Positions 1 to 7,931 of a stretch of DNA of 30,044 nucleotides are shown here, piece after piece. Source of the DNA: NS-11 sp036505795 (GTDB lineage: Bacteria; Nitrospirota; Nitrospiria; Nitrospirales; NS-4); contig DASXSU010000108.1 of NCBI GenBank assembly GCA_036505795.1, positions 1 to 30,044 of the forward strand. Reading direction: 5' to 3'. Position 1 is the first letter of the stretch. Every line of letters begins with the position of its first letter. Made by a program: the position numbers and the translations under genes. The notes beneath the pieces are model-generated. The model saw only the letters and a program-made list of their open reading frames with translations, did no database searches and was not told the origin of the DNA.

Positions 1-1
1 C

Positions 2-83
2 GCCGCATCAAGCCGAAGCCGAAAGCGTCTTGAGACCGTCTTCCACGACAGACCCCCTTCTCCCGGACCCGACCTTCACCCAG
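2..83. repeat. Direct repeat, copy A (about 82 bp)
   Basis: This copy matches 272-355 with a 270-base offset. The first 29 bases (2-30 and 272-300) are identical. The rest matches with scattered substitutions and small gaps, ending in a shared CCCGGACCCGA and TTCACCCAG block. Base 1 also lies at the window edge, so the repeat may extend further left. Confidence 0.85.
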
Positions 84-140
84 GAATTTGATTCCTTTTC
101 CGCTCCCCACCTGTCCTACCGCTCGGTTGTCCAAGGCCTT

Positions 141-153
141 CAAGACGCTTTCG
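141..153 (-). repeat. Inverted copy of the repeat core
   Basis: CAAGACGCTTTCG at 141-153 is the exact reverse complement of CGAAAGCGTCTTG at 20-32 and 290-302. The order is therefore forward, inverted, forward. It could come from rearranged copies of one element or let the transcript fold into alternative stems. Confidence 0.7.
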
Positions 154-271
154 CCTGCAGGCTGCGGGTAGACATCACGCAGGGCAAAAATGCGTCGGGC
201 TGGCCGTCGTTAGTCTGCGATCGTCCAGGGCAGACCGACCAACGGAAAGGCTTAGCAAGCAGGAACGCTTT

Positions 272-355
272 GCCGCATCAAGCCGAAGCCGAAAGCGTCT
301 TGGAAGCCGTCTTCCATGCCAGGTCTTCCTTCTCCCGGACCCGACTTTCACCCAG
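272..355. repeat. Direct repeat, copy B (about 84 bp)
   Basis: Second copy of the repeat at 2-83. It is two bases longer because of small insertions just after the identical 29-base core. It lies about 130 bp upstream of the promoter for the IPT-domain gene. Confidence 0.85.
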
Positions 356-486
356 CGTAGATTTGCCTGCGGGTGGCGTCGAACGGGGCGCCCTGGCGAA
401 GCGCAGCGCGACTTGCTTGCTTCCGAGCGGAGCGCGAGCACGCAGGGCTGTTCCACGACAGGCCCCGCACACAAATTGGAGCCTTG

Positions 487-516
487 TTGACACTCAGAAA
501 TTGCGCTTGTTATAGT
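487..516 (+). promoter_or_regulatory. Sigma-70-type promoter for the IPT/YCF48 gene pair
   Basis: A perfect -35 box TTGACA (487-492) is followed after 17 bases by TTATAG (510-515), or after 18 by TATAGT (511-516). The expected start of transcription, near 522, would leave a leader of about 80 bases before the IPT-domain gene. Confidence 0.65.
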
Positions 517-601
517 TTCCGAGCGATAGTCGGCGCGCCTTTTAGCGGGGCGAATCGGCCTCGGCCTTGACTTTTACCCGACACGCGGAAGGACATTATC
601 A

Positions 602-2218
602 TTGACACCGATCAAGAGATTATCTTTCTTACTTATCCCGCTCTTGTGCGCCATCCCTGCCTTTGCTGAAACAACAATCTTTCCGGATGCCGGCCCTATC
701 GGTATTGAGATCACGATCACGGGGGAAGGTTTCGGAAAATTTGTTTCGACGAAGAACAACGTCGTGCTGTTCGGAAAGGCTTCGGGTTTGGTTCAGCAGT
801 GGGAGAACGGCAAAATCGTCGTGCGGGTTCCGTCGAAGGCCGTCACGGGACCGGTCCTGATCAAAAACGGGAAGAAGAGCAAACGGGCAGGGAGCTTCAC
901 GGTGGAACCGCCTGTCGTGAAAGAAGTTTCACCGGCGTCGGCGCCAGCCGGCGAGATCGTGCAAATACTCGGGCAGAACTTCGGGCCGACCATCGGGCAA
1001 AAGGATAGCGAAATGCAGTTCGGCGTGAATGAGGTGCTGTTCAACGGCGTGCCGGGAGAAGTCCTTCGCTGGCGAGATTCCCGAATCGAAGTGAAAGTGC
1101 CATCGAATGCGACGACCGGCCCGGTCACTGTGCGGTTGGCCTCGATAGATCCGCTTCAAGATGGATCCTGTTGTGCCCCCGCTGGATACAGCATGAGCAA
1201 ACCGGTGCTCTTTACGGTTGTGACTAGCATCCTGATGGAACCTACAGAGGGACCGATTGGGACGCCTGTCGTGATCTCCGGAGATGGCTTTGGTAAGATG
1301 AAGCCCGGGGAGGACTTGATCCTCTTTAACAGTATTCCCGCGCAAGTCCTCGAGTGGGCGAACAACCGTATTCGTGTAAGCGTGCCGTTGAATGGCACAT
1401 CAGGACCTGTAATGATAAAGAGGGGTGACGAGAGCCGGACGATTGGGGAATTTCGTCTTACGCCGCACCAGGTGATCGGCTTTCAACCCGATGCCGCGCC
1501 GGTGGGCAGCCTTGTGACTATCTCAGGCGAACACTTTGGTGTGTTCTCGGACAGTGGCCCCAATCAGGTGTTATTCGGCGGCGTACCGGCTCGGGTGTTT
1601 CAATGGGCAGACCGCGTGATCCATGTCTGGGTGCCGGTGAGTGCAAAGTCCGGGGCGTTGGAAGTCAGACGTGGAGCGGTCAGGATCAATCCGGATGGAT
1701 CGTGCTGTGCCGAGAAGGGATTCGCAACCGTCAGGGCGGGAGAGTTTTCCTTGGCCGTGCCGAAAGTGGAATCGGTGACGCCGGCAAAGGCGGAGATAGG
1801 CAGCTTGATCACGATCACCGGTTCGGGGTTCGGCGACTTTGTCACGACCGATGAGCGCACCCAAGATAACGTTTCCCGGGAAGGCCATCAACATAGGATC
1901 ATCAAGTTCAGCGAGAACACTGCCCGAACGGCGGTGCTGTTTCCGGCCAAAGAAGACTACGTTCGGGCGAAATATGTCGCCGGGATTGTTGAGAGCTGGA
2001 GCGACAATGAGATCAAAGTGCGCGTACCTCGACTGGCGGAGCCTGGTGACATCGTGATCAGGCGCGGATCCTGGGATCTCCAGCCGGACGGCACCTGTTG
2101 CAAAGACAAGCAGTGGGTAGAGACGCCGGTCGGGCACTTTACTCCCAGCGGTCTTGAGGAAATCGATCGGGATTATCGAAAGAACCTTCCGAAACAAGGC
2201 GGGGACGCCTCCTTCTAA
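602..2218 (+). CDS. Exported protein with five IPT/TIG repeats
   Basis: The 538-residue protein starts at a TTG preceded by GGAAGGA (587-593) at 8-base spacing. A signal peptide with hydrophobic core FLLIPLLCAIPAFA covers about residues 7-22, so it is exported. The rest is five IPT/TIG immunoglobulin-like repeats, at roughly 25-105, 106-210, 211-290, 291-393 and 394-515. Each has a P-x-x-G-P/A-x-G start, an I-x-G-x-x-F-G turn, a V-L-F-x(2)-V/I-P strand, a W-x-x-x-x-I-x-V-x-V-P strand and a SGP/TGP turn. Repeats 2, 4 and 5 carry an extra loop with an Asp-Gly-Ser/Thr-Cys-Cys motif (D187, D365 and D496). IPT domains usually serve binding or scaffolding; no enzyme domain is visible. No membrane anchor is seen, so periplasmic or secreted location is inferred. 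It is followed 21 bases later by the YCF48-repeat gene, probably in one transcript. Confidence 0.85.
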   Translation: MTPIKRLSFLLIPLLCAIPAFAETTIFPDAGPIGIEITITGEGFGKFVSTKNNVVLFGKASGLVQQWENGKIVVRVPSKAVTGPVLIKNGKKSKRAGSFTVEPPVVKEVSPASAPAGEIVQILGQNFGPTIGQKDSEMQFGVNEVLFNGVPGEVLRWRDSRIEVKVPSNATTGPVTVRLASIDPLQDGSCCAPAGYSMSKPVLFTVVTSILMEPTEGPIGTPVVISGDGFGKMKPGEDLILFNSIPAQVLEWANNRIRVSVPLNGTSGPVMIKRGDESRTIGEFRLTPHQVIGFQPDAAPVGSLVTISGEHFGVFSDSGPNQVLFGGVPARVFQWADRVIHVWVPVSAKSGALEVRRGAVRINPDGSCCAEKGFATVRAGEFSLAVPKVESVTPAKAEIGSLITITGSGFGDFVTTDERTQDNVSREGHQHRIIKFSENTARTAVLFPAKEDYVRAKYVAGIVESWSDNEIKVRVPRLAEPGDIVIRRGSWDLQPDGTCCKDKQWVETPVGHFTPSGLEEIDRDYRKNLPKQGGDASF

Positions 2219-2239
2219 CTCCAGCATAGGCGGTTGAGT

Positions 2240-3172
2240 ATGCTCATCTTGCGCGGGCTAGCGCTGATCTTGTGTTTCATACCGGGACTGATTCAGCCGG
2301 CTGAGTCGTCGGCTGCCGTGAACGACATTAAGAGCGGGACCACGATGACGCTGTTCGGGGTGGCTTTTGCCTCCTCGTCGATTGGTATCACGGTGGGGAG
2401 CGGGGGCATCATCCTAGTCACGACGGATGGCGGAATGTCCTGGAAACCTCAGAAAAGCCCGACACAGGAAGCGCTGTACGACGTAGCCTTTTCATCAAAG
2501 AAAATCGCTTGGGCGGTGGGGGCCAGCGGCACGATTCTGAAGTCGATTGATGCAGGTGTGAGTTGGAAGCTTCAGAAGAGCGGAACGGCCGCCAATCTAT
2601 TTGACGTGGCCTTCCTCGATCAAGAGACCGGGTGGATTGTGGGATCCGAGGGCACATTTTTATCGACCCACGACGGGGGCGCGTCCTGGCAGGATCTTCC
2701 CACCGGAAGCCGGTCCCTTCTGTACGCGGTACAGTTCATCAATCCTAAAGTCGGATGGGCAGTCGGCTCATTAGGGACCATTGTGGCCACCAAGGACGGT
2801 GGGCGCACCTGGACACCTCAGGAGAGCAAGACGCCGAGCACCTTGTTCGACATCTTTTTCACTGACCCGCAGAACGGCTGGATTGTGGGAAACAGCGGAG
2901 TTCTGCTTCAGACCTTTGACGGGGGCGCCAAATGGGAAGACCGCTCCCTTTCCAAGCCGGTCGATTTGACCGGCGTTTTTTTCAGCGATATCAAAACGGG
3001 TTGGGTTGTAGGAGACCGAGGGACGATTCTACGCACCATTGACGCGGGCTTTACCTGGGGGCCTTTCGACAAAGGCCCTAACTCAACCCTCTACGCATTG
3101 GGCTTTCTCAGTACAAAGACCGGCTTTGCCGTGGGTGACAACGGAGTGATTTTGAAGATTTCGCTTCCCTAG
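2240..3172 (+). CDS. Exported YCF48/BNR-repeat beta-propeller protein
   Basis: About 310 residues starting at ATG 2240, six bases after AGGCGG (2228-2233). An in-frame TTG at 2234 would touch that ribosome site and is less likely. The N-terminus has a hydrophobic signal segment (LALILCFIPGLIQPAES). Six Asp-box-like strands of the form G-T-I-L-x-T-x-D-G/A-G-x-x-W follow, plus a closing G-V-I-L strand, each preceded by a G/A-W-x-V-G motif. This is the layout of a seven-bladed propeller of the YCF48/HCF136 family. The family's best known member helps assemble photosystem II; bacterial homologues outside phototrophs have no settled role. The gene directly follows the IPT-repeat gene, so the two exported proteins may act together. 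No clear terminator is visible in the 56 bases before the convergent rsmE. Confidence 0.85.
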   Translation: MLILRGLALILCFIPGLIQPAESSAAVNDIKSGTTMTLFGVAFASSSIGITVGSGGIILVTTDGGMSWKPQKSPTQEALYDVAFSSKKIAWAVGASGTILKSIDAGVSWKLQKSGTAANLFDVAFLDQETGWIVGSEGTFLSTHDGGASWQDLPTGSRSLLYAVQFINPKVGWAVGSLGTIVATKDGGRTWTPQESKTPSTLFDIFFTDPQNGWIVGNSGVLLQTFDGGAKWEDRSLSKPVDLTGVFFSDIKTGWVVGDRGTILRTIDAGFTWGPFDKGPNSTLYALGFLSTKTGFAVGDNGVILKISLP

Positions 3173-3228
3173 TGGCTATCACCCTGAGCCTCACCCGCCG
3201 TTGTCATCCTGAGCACAGGCGTGCGGAT

Positions 3229-3969
3229 CTAGCCTAAGCCGCCCCATTCATATTGAATGATGGCCAAGGTCGCGAGGACGGCACTTTCGGTCCGGAGGAT
3301 CCTCGTCCCGAGCGAGACTGTTTCGAAGCCACTCTGTTGCGCTTTGGTCACTTCCTCAGCGTCAAACCCGCCTTCGGGGCCGATTGCCACTGCAAGGGTA
3401 GATGGCCGTGGCGTGCCGCGCAACGATTCGCGTAGCAGCCTGCCTTGAGGGTTCTCCCACAACAGCAAACGACATGTCGCCTGCTGTTCCTTTTCGCACC
3501 ATATCTCGAATGACTCCGGCTCCGTAACCTCCGGAATCTCCCAACGCATGCTCTGTTGGGCCGCCTCCCTCGCAATGGCTCCCCATCGCACTACTCGATT
3601 GGGGATCCGCTCGGCGCGCACTCTGACCATCGTGCGACTGGTGATCAATGGGACAAGTCGCGCCACGCCCAACTCGGTCGCTTTTTGGATAGCCCAGTCC
3701 ATGTGCTCCTTTTTGACAAGCGCGAGGCCAAGAGTGATGCGAGGAGTGGAGGCAGGAGGAAGTTCTGATCTAGAGAGAATAGTAGCCGTCAGAAGGCCCG
3801 CATCAGCGCACAGCACTCGCGCACGATATCGGGGACCGCCTGATCGGGCGAGCCAGATTTCTTCATTAGGCTTGACGCGGAGGCTGTCGGTTAGATGGTG
3901 CGCGAGAGGGCCGGTAATTGTGACGCAATCATCCTGGATCGCGCCCGGCTCAACAAAGAAGACCGGCAT
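3229..3969 (-). CDS. rsmE: 16S rRNA (uracil(1498)-N(3))-methyltransferase RsmE
   Basis: The 246-residue length is normal for RsmE, the SPOUT-fold enzyme that methylates N3 of U1498 in 16S rRNA using SAM. The N-terminal PUA-like part begins PVFFVEPGAI. The C-terminal trefoil-knot motifs are clear: AIGPEGGF near residue 191 and LGTRILRTESAV near 219, which form the SAM site. The ATG start lies two bases after the dnaJ stop codon, so translation is probably coupled to dnaJ; no good separate ribosome site is seen. It is the last gene of a nine-gene leftward run. A dnaJ-rsmE order is found in many bacteria. The assignment is secure. Confidence 0.95.
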   Translation of the reverse strand: MPVFFVEPGAIQDDCVTITGPLAHHLTDSLRVKPNEEIWLARSGGPRYRARVLCADAGLLTATILSRSELPPASTPRITLGLALVKKEHMDWAIQKATELGVARLVPLITSRTMVRVRAERIPNRVVRWGAIAREAAQQSMRWEIPEVTEPESFEIWCEKEQQATCRLLLWENPQGRLLRESLRGTPRPSTLAVAIGPEGGFDAEEVTKAQQSGFETVSLGTRILRTESAVLATLAIIQYEWGGLG

Positions 3970-3971
3970 TG

Positions 3972-5078
3972 CTAATCAAATATGTTTTTCATCTTGTCCA
4001 GGATGCCGTCACTCGGTAAATCCAGCTGTTCACCGCTGACCTTTGCATATTCTTCCAGAAGTTCCTTTTGCTTTGGGCTCAATTTGTTGGGAATCTGGAC
4101 CTTCACCCGAACCAGTTGATCCCCGGTAATGTTCTCGCGAAGGCTACGGACACCGAGGCCTTTAACCCGGAAGATCTTATCGTGCTGCGTCCCGGGTGGG
4201 ATCTTAATCACCATCTCTTCGCCCTTCAACGTCGGCACCGGAATCTTAGCGCCGAGGGCGGCGGCCGCAAAGCCTACCGGCACCTCACACACGAGGTCAT
4301 TGCCTTTGCGGCTAAATGTCATATGCGGCGAGACTGATATCTGGATGAAGAGATCCCCGGGCGGGCCGCCGTTCTCCCCCTTCTCGCCTTCATTCGCGAG
4401 ACGCAGCAAGGTTCCGGTTTCGACGCCGGGAGGAATGTGCGCGGTCAAGACCCGTTCTTTACGGAGTTGACGGGCGCCCCGGCAATGCGCGCACAAAGCC
4501 GTGATGATCTGCCCCGTTCCCTGGCAGCGACCGCAGGTCTTATTGATCGTGAAAAAGCCCTGCTGGAATCGAAGTTGGCCCGCCCCCTTACAGCCGGTAC
4601 AGGTCTTGATATGTTCCGGACTTTTGGCTCCGCTGCCTTGGCACTCTGGGCACGGCTCCCATCGAGGGACGGTCAGCTTTACTTCCTTGCCGTAGACCGC
4701 GTCCTCGAATGCGATCGTCAGGTTGAATTCAACGTCGGAGCCGCGCGTCGTTCGGCGGCCGCCCTGTCGTCCGGTGAAGAAATCGTCAAAGATGTCGTTG
4801 AAAATGTCTCCAAAGCCCCCGCGGCCAAACCCTTCAAACCCGCCTCCCGAGTCGACATGGCCGAACGTATCGTACCGACGGCGCTTTTCCTGATCGCTGA
4901 GGATGGAGTAGGCCTCGCTGATCTCCTTGAATTTTTCCTCGGCTACTTTTTTCTCTTGCTCACCGGTCAATGTGTCCGGGTGGAATTGCCGCGCCAATCC
5001 CCGATAGGCCTTTTTCAGGTCTTCCTCGGACGCGTTTCGTTCCACGCCGAGCACCTCGTAATAGTCGCGTTTCACCAT
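3972..5078 (-). CDS. dnaJ: Chaperone protein DnaJ
   Basis: Hsp40 co-chaperone of DnaK, 368 residues from the ATG at 5078 (MVKRDYYEVLGV). The frame stays open upstream to a TTG at 5147, but those 23 extra residues resemble nothing in DnaJ. Order: J domain (1-70) with the HPD motif at 33-35 that stimulates DnaK ATPase; a Gly/Phe-rich segment (about 78-108); four zinc-binding CxxCxGxG repeats starting at C143, C160, C182 and C196; and a C-terminal substrate-binding region. The fourth zinc repeat reads CAHCRGAR, lacking the last Gly but keeping both Cys. It is 117 bases downstream of dnaK and two bases upstream of rsmE. It is a full type I DnaJ. Confidence 0.96.
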   Translation of the reverse strand: MVKRDYYEVLGVERNASEEDLKKAYRGLARQFHPDTLTGEQEKKVAEEKFKEISEAYSILSDQEKRRRYDTFGHVDSGGGFEGFGRGGFGDIFNDIFDDFFTGRQGGRRTTRGSDVEFNLTIAFEDAVYGKEVKLTVPRWEPCPECQGSGAKSPEHIKTCTGCKGAGQLRFQQGFFTINKTCGRCQGTGQIITALCAHCRGARQLRKERVLTAHIPPGVETGTLLRLANEGEKGENGGPPGDLFIQISVSPHMTFSRKGNDLVCEVPVGFAAAALGAKIPVPTLKGEEMVIKIPPGTQHDKIFRVKGLGVRSLRENITGDQLVRVKVQIPNKLSPKQKELLEEYAKVSGEQLDLPSDGILDKMKNIFD

Positions 5079-5195
5079 GGCAGATCCAAGCTCGCGTCTC
5101 GACTCATTTTTCGTATCACTCCGCTGCCCACGGTCGGCGTCACCCAAGACCTGGGCGGGTCATCACCATAGGGTGTTTACTCTATAACGTTGCGC

Positions 5196-7142
5196 TTATT
5201 TCTTGTCTTTATCAACTTCGGTGTACTCGGCGTCCACGACGCGGTCCTGGTTCGCACCTCCGGCCTGTCCATTTCCCTGAGGTTCCGCGGAGCCGGTGGG
5301 TTCGGGTCCGGCGGCGCCGGTCCCGGCCGCCGCTCCGGCGGTCTTCTTATACATCTCCTCACCGATTTTTTGCGAGGCTTTCACCAGATTCTGGGTCGCG
5401 TTCCGGATCGCGTCGAGATCACTGCCTTTCATCGCTTCGCGCGCCGCCGCGATCTCGTCCTGAATTTTCTTCCGTTCCTCTTCGGCGATTTTGTCGCCAT
5501 GTTCGGTCAACAGCTTCTCGATACTGTAGATGCGGTTGTCGGCCTCGTTGCGGACCTCGACGAGCTCGCGTTTCTGCTTGTCATCGGCCGCGTGGGCCTG
5601 CGCGTCTTTCACCATCTTATCGATCTCATCCTTGTTCAGACCACCCGAAGCGGTAATGCGTATCGACTGCTCTTTTTGTGTCGCGAGGTCCTTGGCTGAG
5701 ACATGCACGATGCCGTTGGCGTCGATATCGAAGCTCACTTCGATCTGAGGGACCCCGCGTGGGGCGGGCGGAATCCCGACCAGGTCAAAGTGTCCGAGAG
5801 ACTTATTATCGCTCGCCATCTCACGCTCGCCCTGAAGCACATTGATGGTCACGGCCGTTTGGCCGTCCGCGGCCGTCGAAAAGATTTGGCTCTTCTTGGT
5901 CGGGATCGTGGTGTTGCGCTCAATCAGGCGTGTGAAGACTCCGCCCAACGTCTCAATGCCCAGAGTCAACGGCGTGACGTCGAGGAGGAGAATGTCCTTG
6001 ACCTCGCCCTTGAGGACCCCACCCTGAATCGCGGCGCCGATCGCCACGACCTCGTCCGGGTTCACTCCCTTGTGGGGCTCCTTACCGAAGAAATCCCGTA
6101 CCAGCTGAGTGATCTTGGGCATGCGGGTCATGCCGCCGACCAGCACCACTTCATCGACATCTTTTGCCGTGGCGCCGGCATCGGACAACGCCTTCTTGCA
6201 GGGATCAAGGGTCCGCTGCACAAGGTCATCCACCAGCTGCTCAAGCTTCGCGCGGGTCAGTTTCATCACCAGATGCTTCGGCCCGCTGGCGTCGGCGGTG
6301 ACGAACGGCAGATTGATTTCGGTCTCCTGAGAGGACGAGAGCTCGATCTTGGCTCGCTCCGCGGCTTCTTTGAGACGCTGCAGCGCCATTCGGTCCTTTT
6401 TCAGATCGATGCCTTGGTCCTTTTTGAATTCGTCGACGAGCCAATCCATGACCCGAAGATCAAAATCGTCGCCGCCCAGAAACGTGTCGCCGTTGGTCGA
6501 CTTGACCTCGAAGACGCCTTCGCCGATTTCGAGTATAGAAATATCGAACGTTCCTCCCCCTAAGTCGTACACGGAGATACGTTCATCCTTCTTTTTATCG
6601 AGACCATAGGCGAGGGACGCTGCGGTCGGCTCGTTAATGATGCGCAACACGGTCAAGCCGGCAATCTGGCCGGCATCTTTGGTGGCCTGGCGCTGGCTGT
6701 CATCGAAATAGGCCGGAACCGTGATCACGGCCTCTGTGACCGGCTCCCCGAGATAGTCCTCGGCAGTCTGTTTCATCTTTTGCAGAATCATGGCGGAGAT
6801 TTCGGCGGGGCTGTACCGCTTGCCCCGGATTTCAACATGGGCATCCCCATTGGGAGCTGGCACGACCTTGTAGGGCAGACGCTTCATAGCGTCTCTTACT
6901 TGAGGTGATTCGAATTTTCGTCCAATCAACCGCTTGATCGAATAGATCGTGTTCTCCGGATTGGTGATCGCCTGGCGTTTGGCGATCTGCCCGACCAGCC
7001 GCTCGCCTTTGTCGGTAATCGCTACTACTGACGGCGTCGTCCGGTTTCCTTCCGCGTTGGCAATCACGACCGGATCGCCTCCAGACATGATTGCCACACA
7101 CGAGTTCGTCGTTCCGAGATCAATCCCGATTACCTTACCCAT
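5196..7142 (-). CDS. dnaK: Chaperone protein DnaK (Hsp70)
   Basis: 648 residues, a usual length. The ATPase domain has the three Hsp70 signatures: GIDLGTTNSC at the N-terminus, YDLGGGTFDISIL near 190-205, and VLVGGMTRMPKI near 335. The substrate-binding domain follows, then a lid and a Gly/Ala/Pro-rich tail ending EYTEVDKDKK, typical of bacterial DnaK. The ATG is preceded by AAGGAGA at about 8-base spacing. grpE lies 85 bases upstream and dnaJ downstream, giving the classic grpE-dnaK-dnaJ order. No CIRCE-like inverted repeat (TTAGCACTC-N9-GAGTGCTAA) was found in the spacers, so HrcA control is not supported. Confidence 0.98.
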   Translation of the reverse strand: MGKVIGIDLGTTNSCVAIMSGGDPVVIANAEGNRTTPSVVAITDKGERLVGQIAKRQAITNPENTIYSIKRLIGRKFESPQVRDAMKRLPYKVVPAPNGDAHVEIRGKRYSPAEISAMILQKMKQTAEDYLGEPVTEAVITVPAYFDDSQRQATKDAGQIAGLTVLRIINEPTAASLAYGLDKKKDERISVYDLGGGTFDISILEIGEGVFEVKSTNGDTFLGGDDFDLRVMDWLVDEFKKDQGIDLKKDRMALQRLKEAAERAKIELSSSQETEINLPFVTADASGPKHLVMKLTRAKLEQLVDDLVQRTLDPCKKALSDAGATAKDVDEVVLVGGMTRMPKITQLVRDFFGKEPHKGVNPDEVVAIGAAIQGGVLKGEVKDILLLDVTPLTLGIETLGGVFTRLIERNTTIPTKKSQIFSTAADGQTAVTINVLQGEREMASDNKSLGHFDLVGIPPAPRGVPQIEVSFDIDANGIVHVSAKDLATQKEQSIRITASGGLNKDEIDKMVKDAQAHAADDKQKRELVEVRNEADNRIYSIEKLLTEHGDKIAEEERKKIQDEIAAAREAMKGSDLDAIRNATQNLVKASQKIGEEMYKKTAGAAAGTGAAGPEPTGSAEPQGNGQAGGANQDRVVDAEYTEVDKDKK

Positions 7143-7227
7143 GTGCTGTCTCTCCTTCCGTGCTGAGCTTCAGTTGTTCAAAAGACATGTCCATTGTTCT
7201 CACAAGTAGAAATAAAGACTTCATTGA

Positions 7228-7803
7228 TCAGGCGTCGGGCTCACGACCGTCGCTACCCGGGGACTCGGCTACAGTAACCGTAGCCGGACGCAGGACGCGG
7301 TCGTGCAGGTAATACCCCTTTTCGTACTCTTCAACGATCGTGTTCGGCTTCTGTCCCTTGCTTTCCACCTTGGCCACTGCTTGATGGATGGCAGGATCAA
7401 AAGGAAGGCCAAGGGTAGGGATCGGCTTCACACCAAAACGGGACAGAATGTCGAGGTATTTCTTGACGGTCAACTCAACTCCCTGAAGGACGCCTTCATG
7501 CTTGCCCGAAACCTGGCCGTGCTGAAGGGCGCGCTGCAGGTTATCGAGAACAGGAAGCAGCTCTTTGAGCAGCCGTTCGTTGGAATATTTCCGGAATTCG
7601 TCCTGATCCTTCTGAGTCCGTTTTTTGTAGTTCTCGAACTCTGCCGCCAAGCGAACGTACCGGTCTTGTGCAGCCTTCAGGTTGCTTTCGGGTGAGGAAT
7701 TTTGCGTTTCGGCGCTTTGAACTGTGTCGGCTGACCCTCCGCCGTCCATGGGGCATTGTTCATAATCAGTTGATTTATCAGACGTTTCGTTCTCTTCGGG
7801 CAT
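7228..7803 (-). CDS. grpE: Nucleotide exchange factor GrpE
   Basis: 191 residues from the ATG at 7803, which has an excellent AGGAGG seven bases upstream. The frame is open a further 258 bases but that extension is not GrpE-like. An acidic low-complexity N-terminus (1-40) leads to the long helix (about 40-85, AAEFENYKKRTQKD) and the signature LLPVLDNLQRAL (82-93). The C-terminal beta-domain has VKPIPTLGLPFDPAIHQAV and ends with GYYLHDRVLRPATVTV. It releases ADP from DnaK. The 128-base gap after coaX, containing a hairpin, suggests possible extra transcription control here. No convincing sigma-32 promoter was seen. Confidence 0.96.
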   Translation of the reverse strand: MPEENETSDKSTDYEQCPMDGGGSADTVQSAETQNSSPESNLKAAQDRYVRLAAEFENYKKRTQKDQDEFRKYSNERLLKELLPVLDNLQRALQHGQVSGKHEGVLQGVELTVKKYLDILSRFGVKPIPTLGLPFDPAIHQAVAKVESKGQKPNTIVEEYEKGYYLHDRVLRPATVTVAESPGSDGREPDA

Positions 7804-7893
7804 GCCGGTTCCTCCTGGCTTAAAAGAGATAGCCACGAGGCGGGGAGAATCAAGCCAACCGACGGATTTAAGAGGAAATTCTTTTGTTTGTTC

Positions 7894-7915
7894 GCCAGGC
7901 GTCTTCGTGCCTGGC
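7894..7915. other. Hairpin between coaX and grpE
   Basis: GCCAGGC (7894-7900), loop GTCTTCGT, GCCTGGC (7909-7915) form a perfect 7-bp stem in the coaX-grpE spacer. On the transcribed (minus) strand it is followed by A-rich sequence, not a T-tract, so it is not a standard intrinsic terminator. It could be an mRNA processing or stability element that sets the chaperone genes apart from the cofactor genes upstream. Confidence 0.45.
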
Positions 7916-7931
7916 AGGGGCGTACTGGAGG

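Larger units (their letters stand above)
1..486. other. Gene-free repeat-bearing region
   Basis: No reading frame here looks like a real protein. The open frames on both strands are rich in Arg, Ser, Pro and Ala with no domain character, as expected of GC-rich non-coding DNA. The stretch carries a long imperfect direct repeat and an inverted copy of its core, listed separately. It may belong to an interspersed intergenic repeat family, but that cannot be tested from one window. Confidence 0.6.

Noticed and set aside
30..515. Open frames on both strands in the first 515 bases
   Set aside because: They run through the repeats and promoter, have no ribosome site, and their composition is that of GC-rich non-coding DNA.
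1571..2227. 218-residue frame antisense to the IPT-repeat gene
   Set aside because: It is antisense to a clear gene with repeats, has no protein family features and no ribosome site.
3179..3214. Short direct repeat TCA(C/T)CCTGAGC between convergent genes
   Set aside because: Only about ten bases long, with one mismatch, no hairpin and no T-tract; too weak for a terminator or element.
5703..6563. 286-residue frame antisense to dnaK
   Set aside because: It is a mirror frame of a highly conserved gene, with no domain of its own; such shadows are common opposite dnaK.
7143..7931. CIRCE element or sigma-32 promoter near grpE and dnaK
   Set aside because: Neither the CIRCE inverted repeat nor a correctly spaced CTTGAA/CCCCAT pair is present in the spacers.
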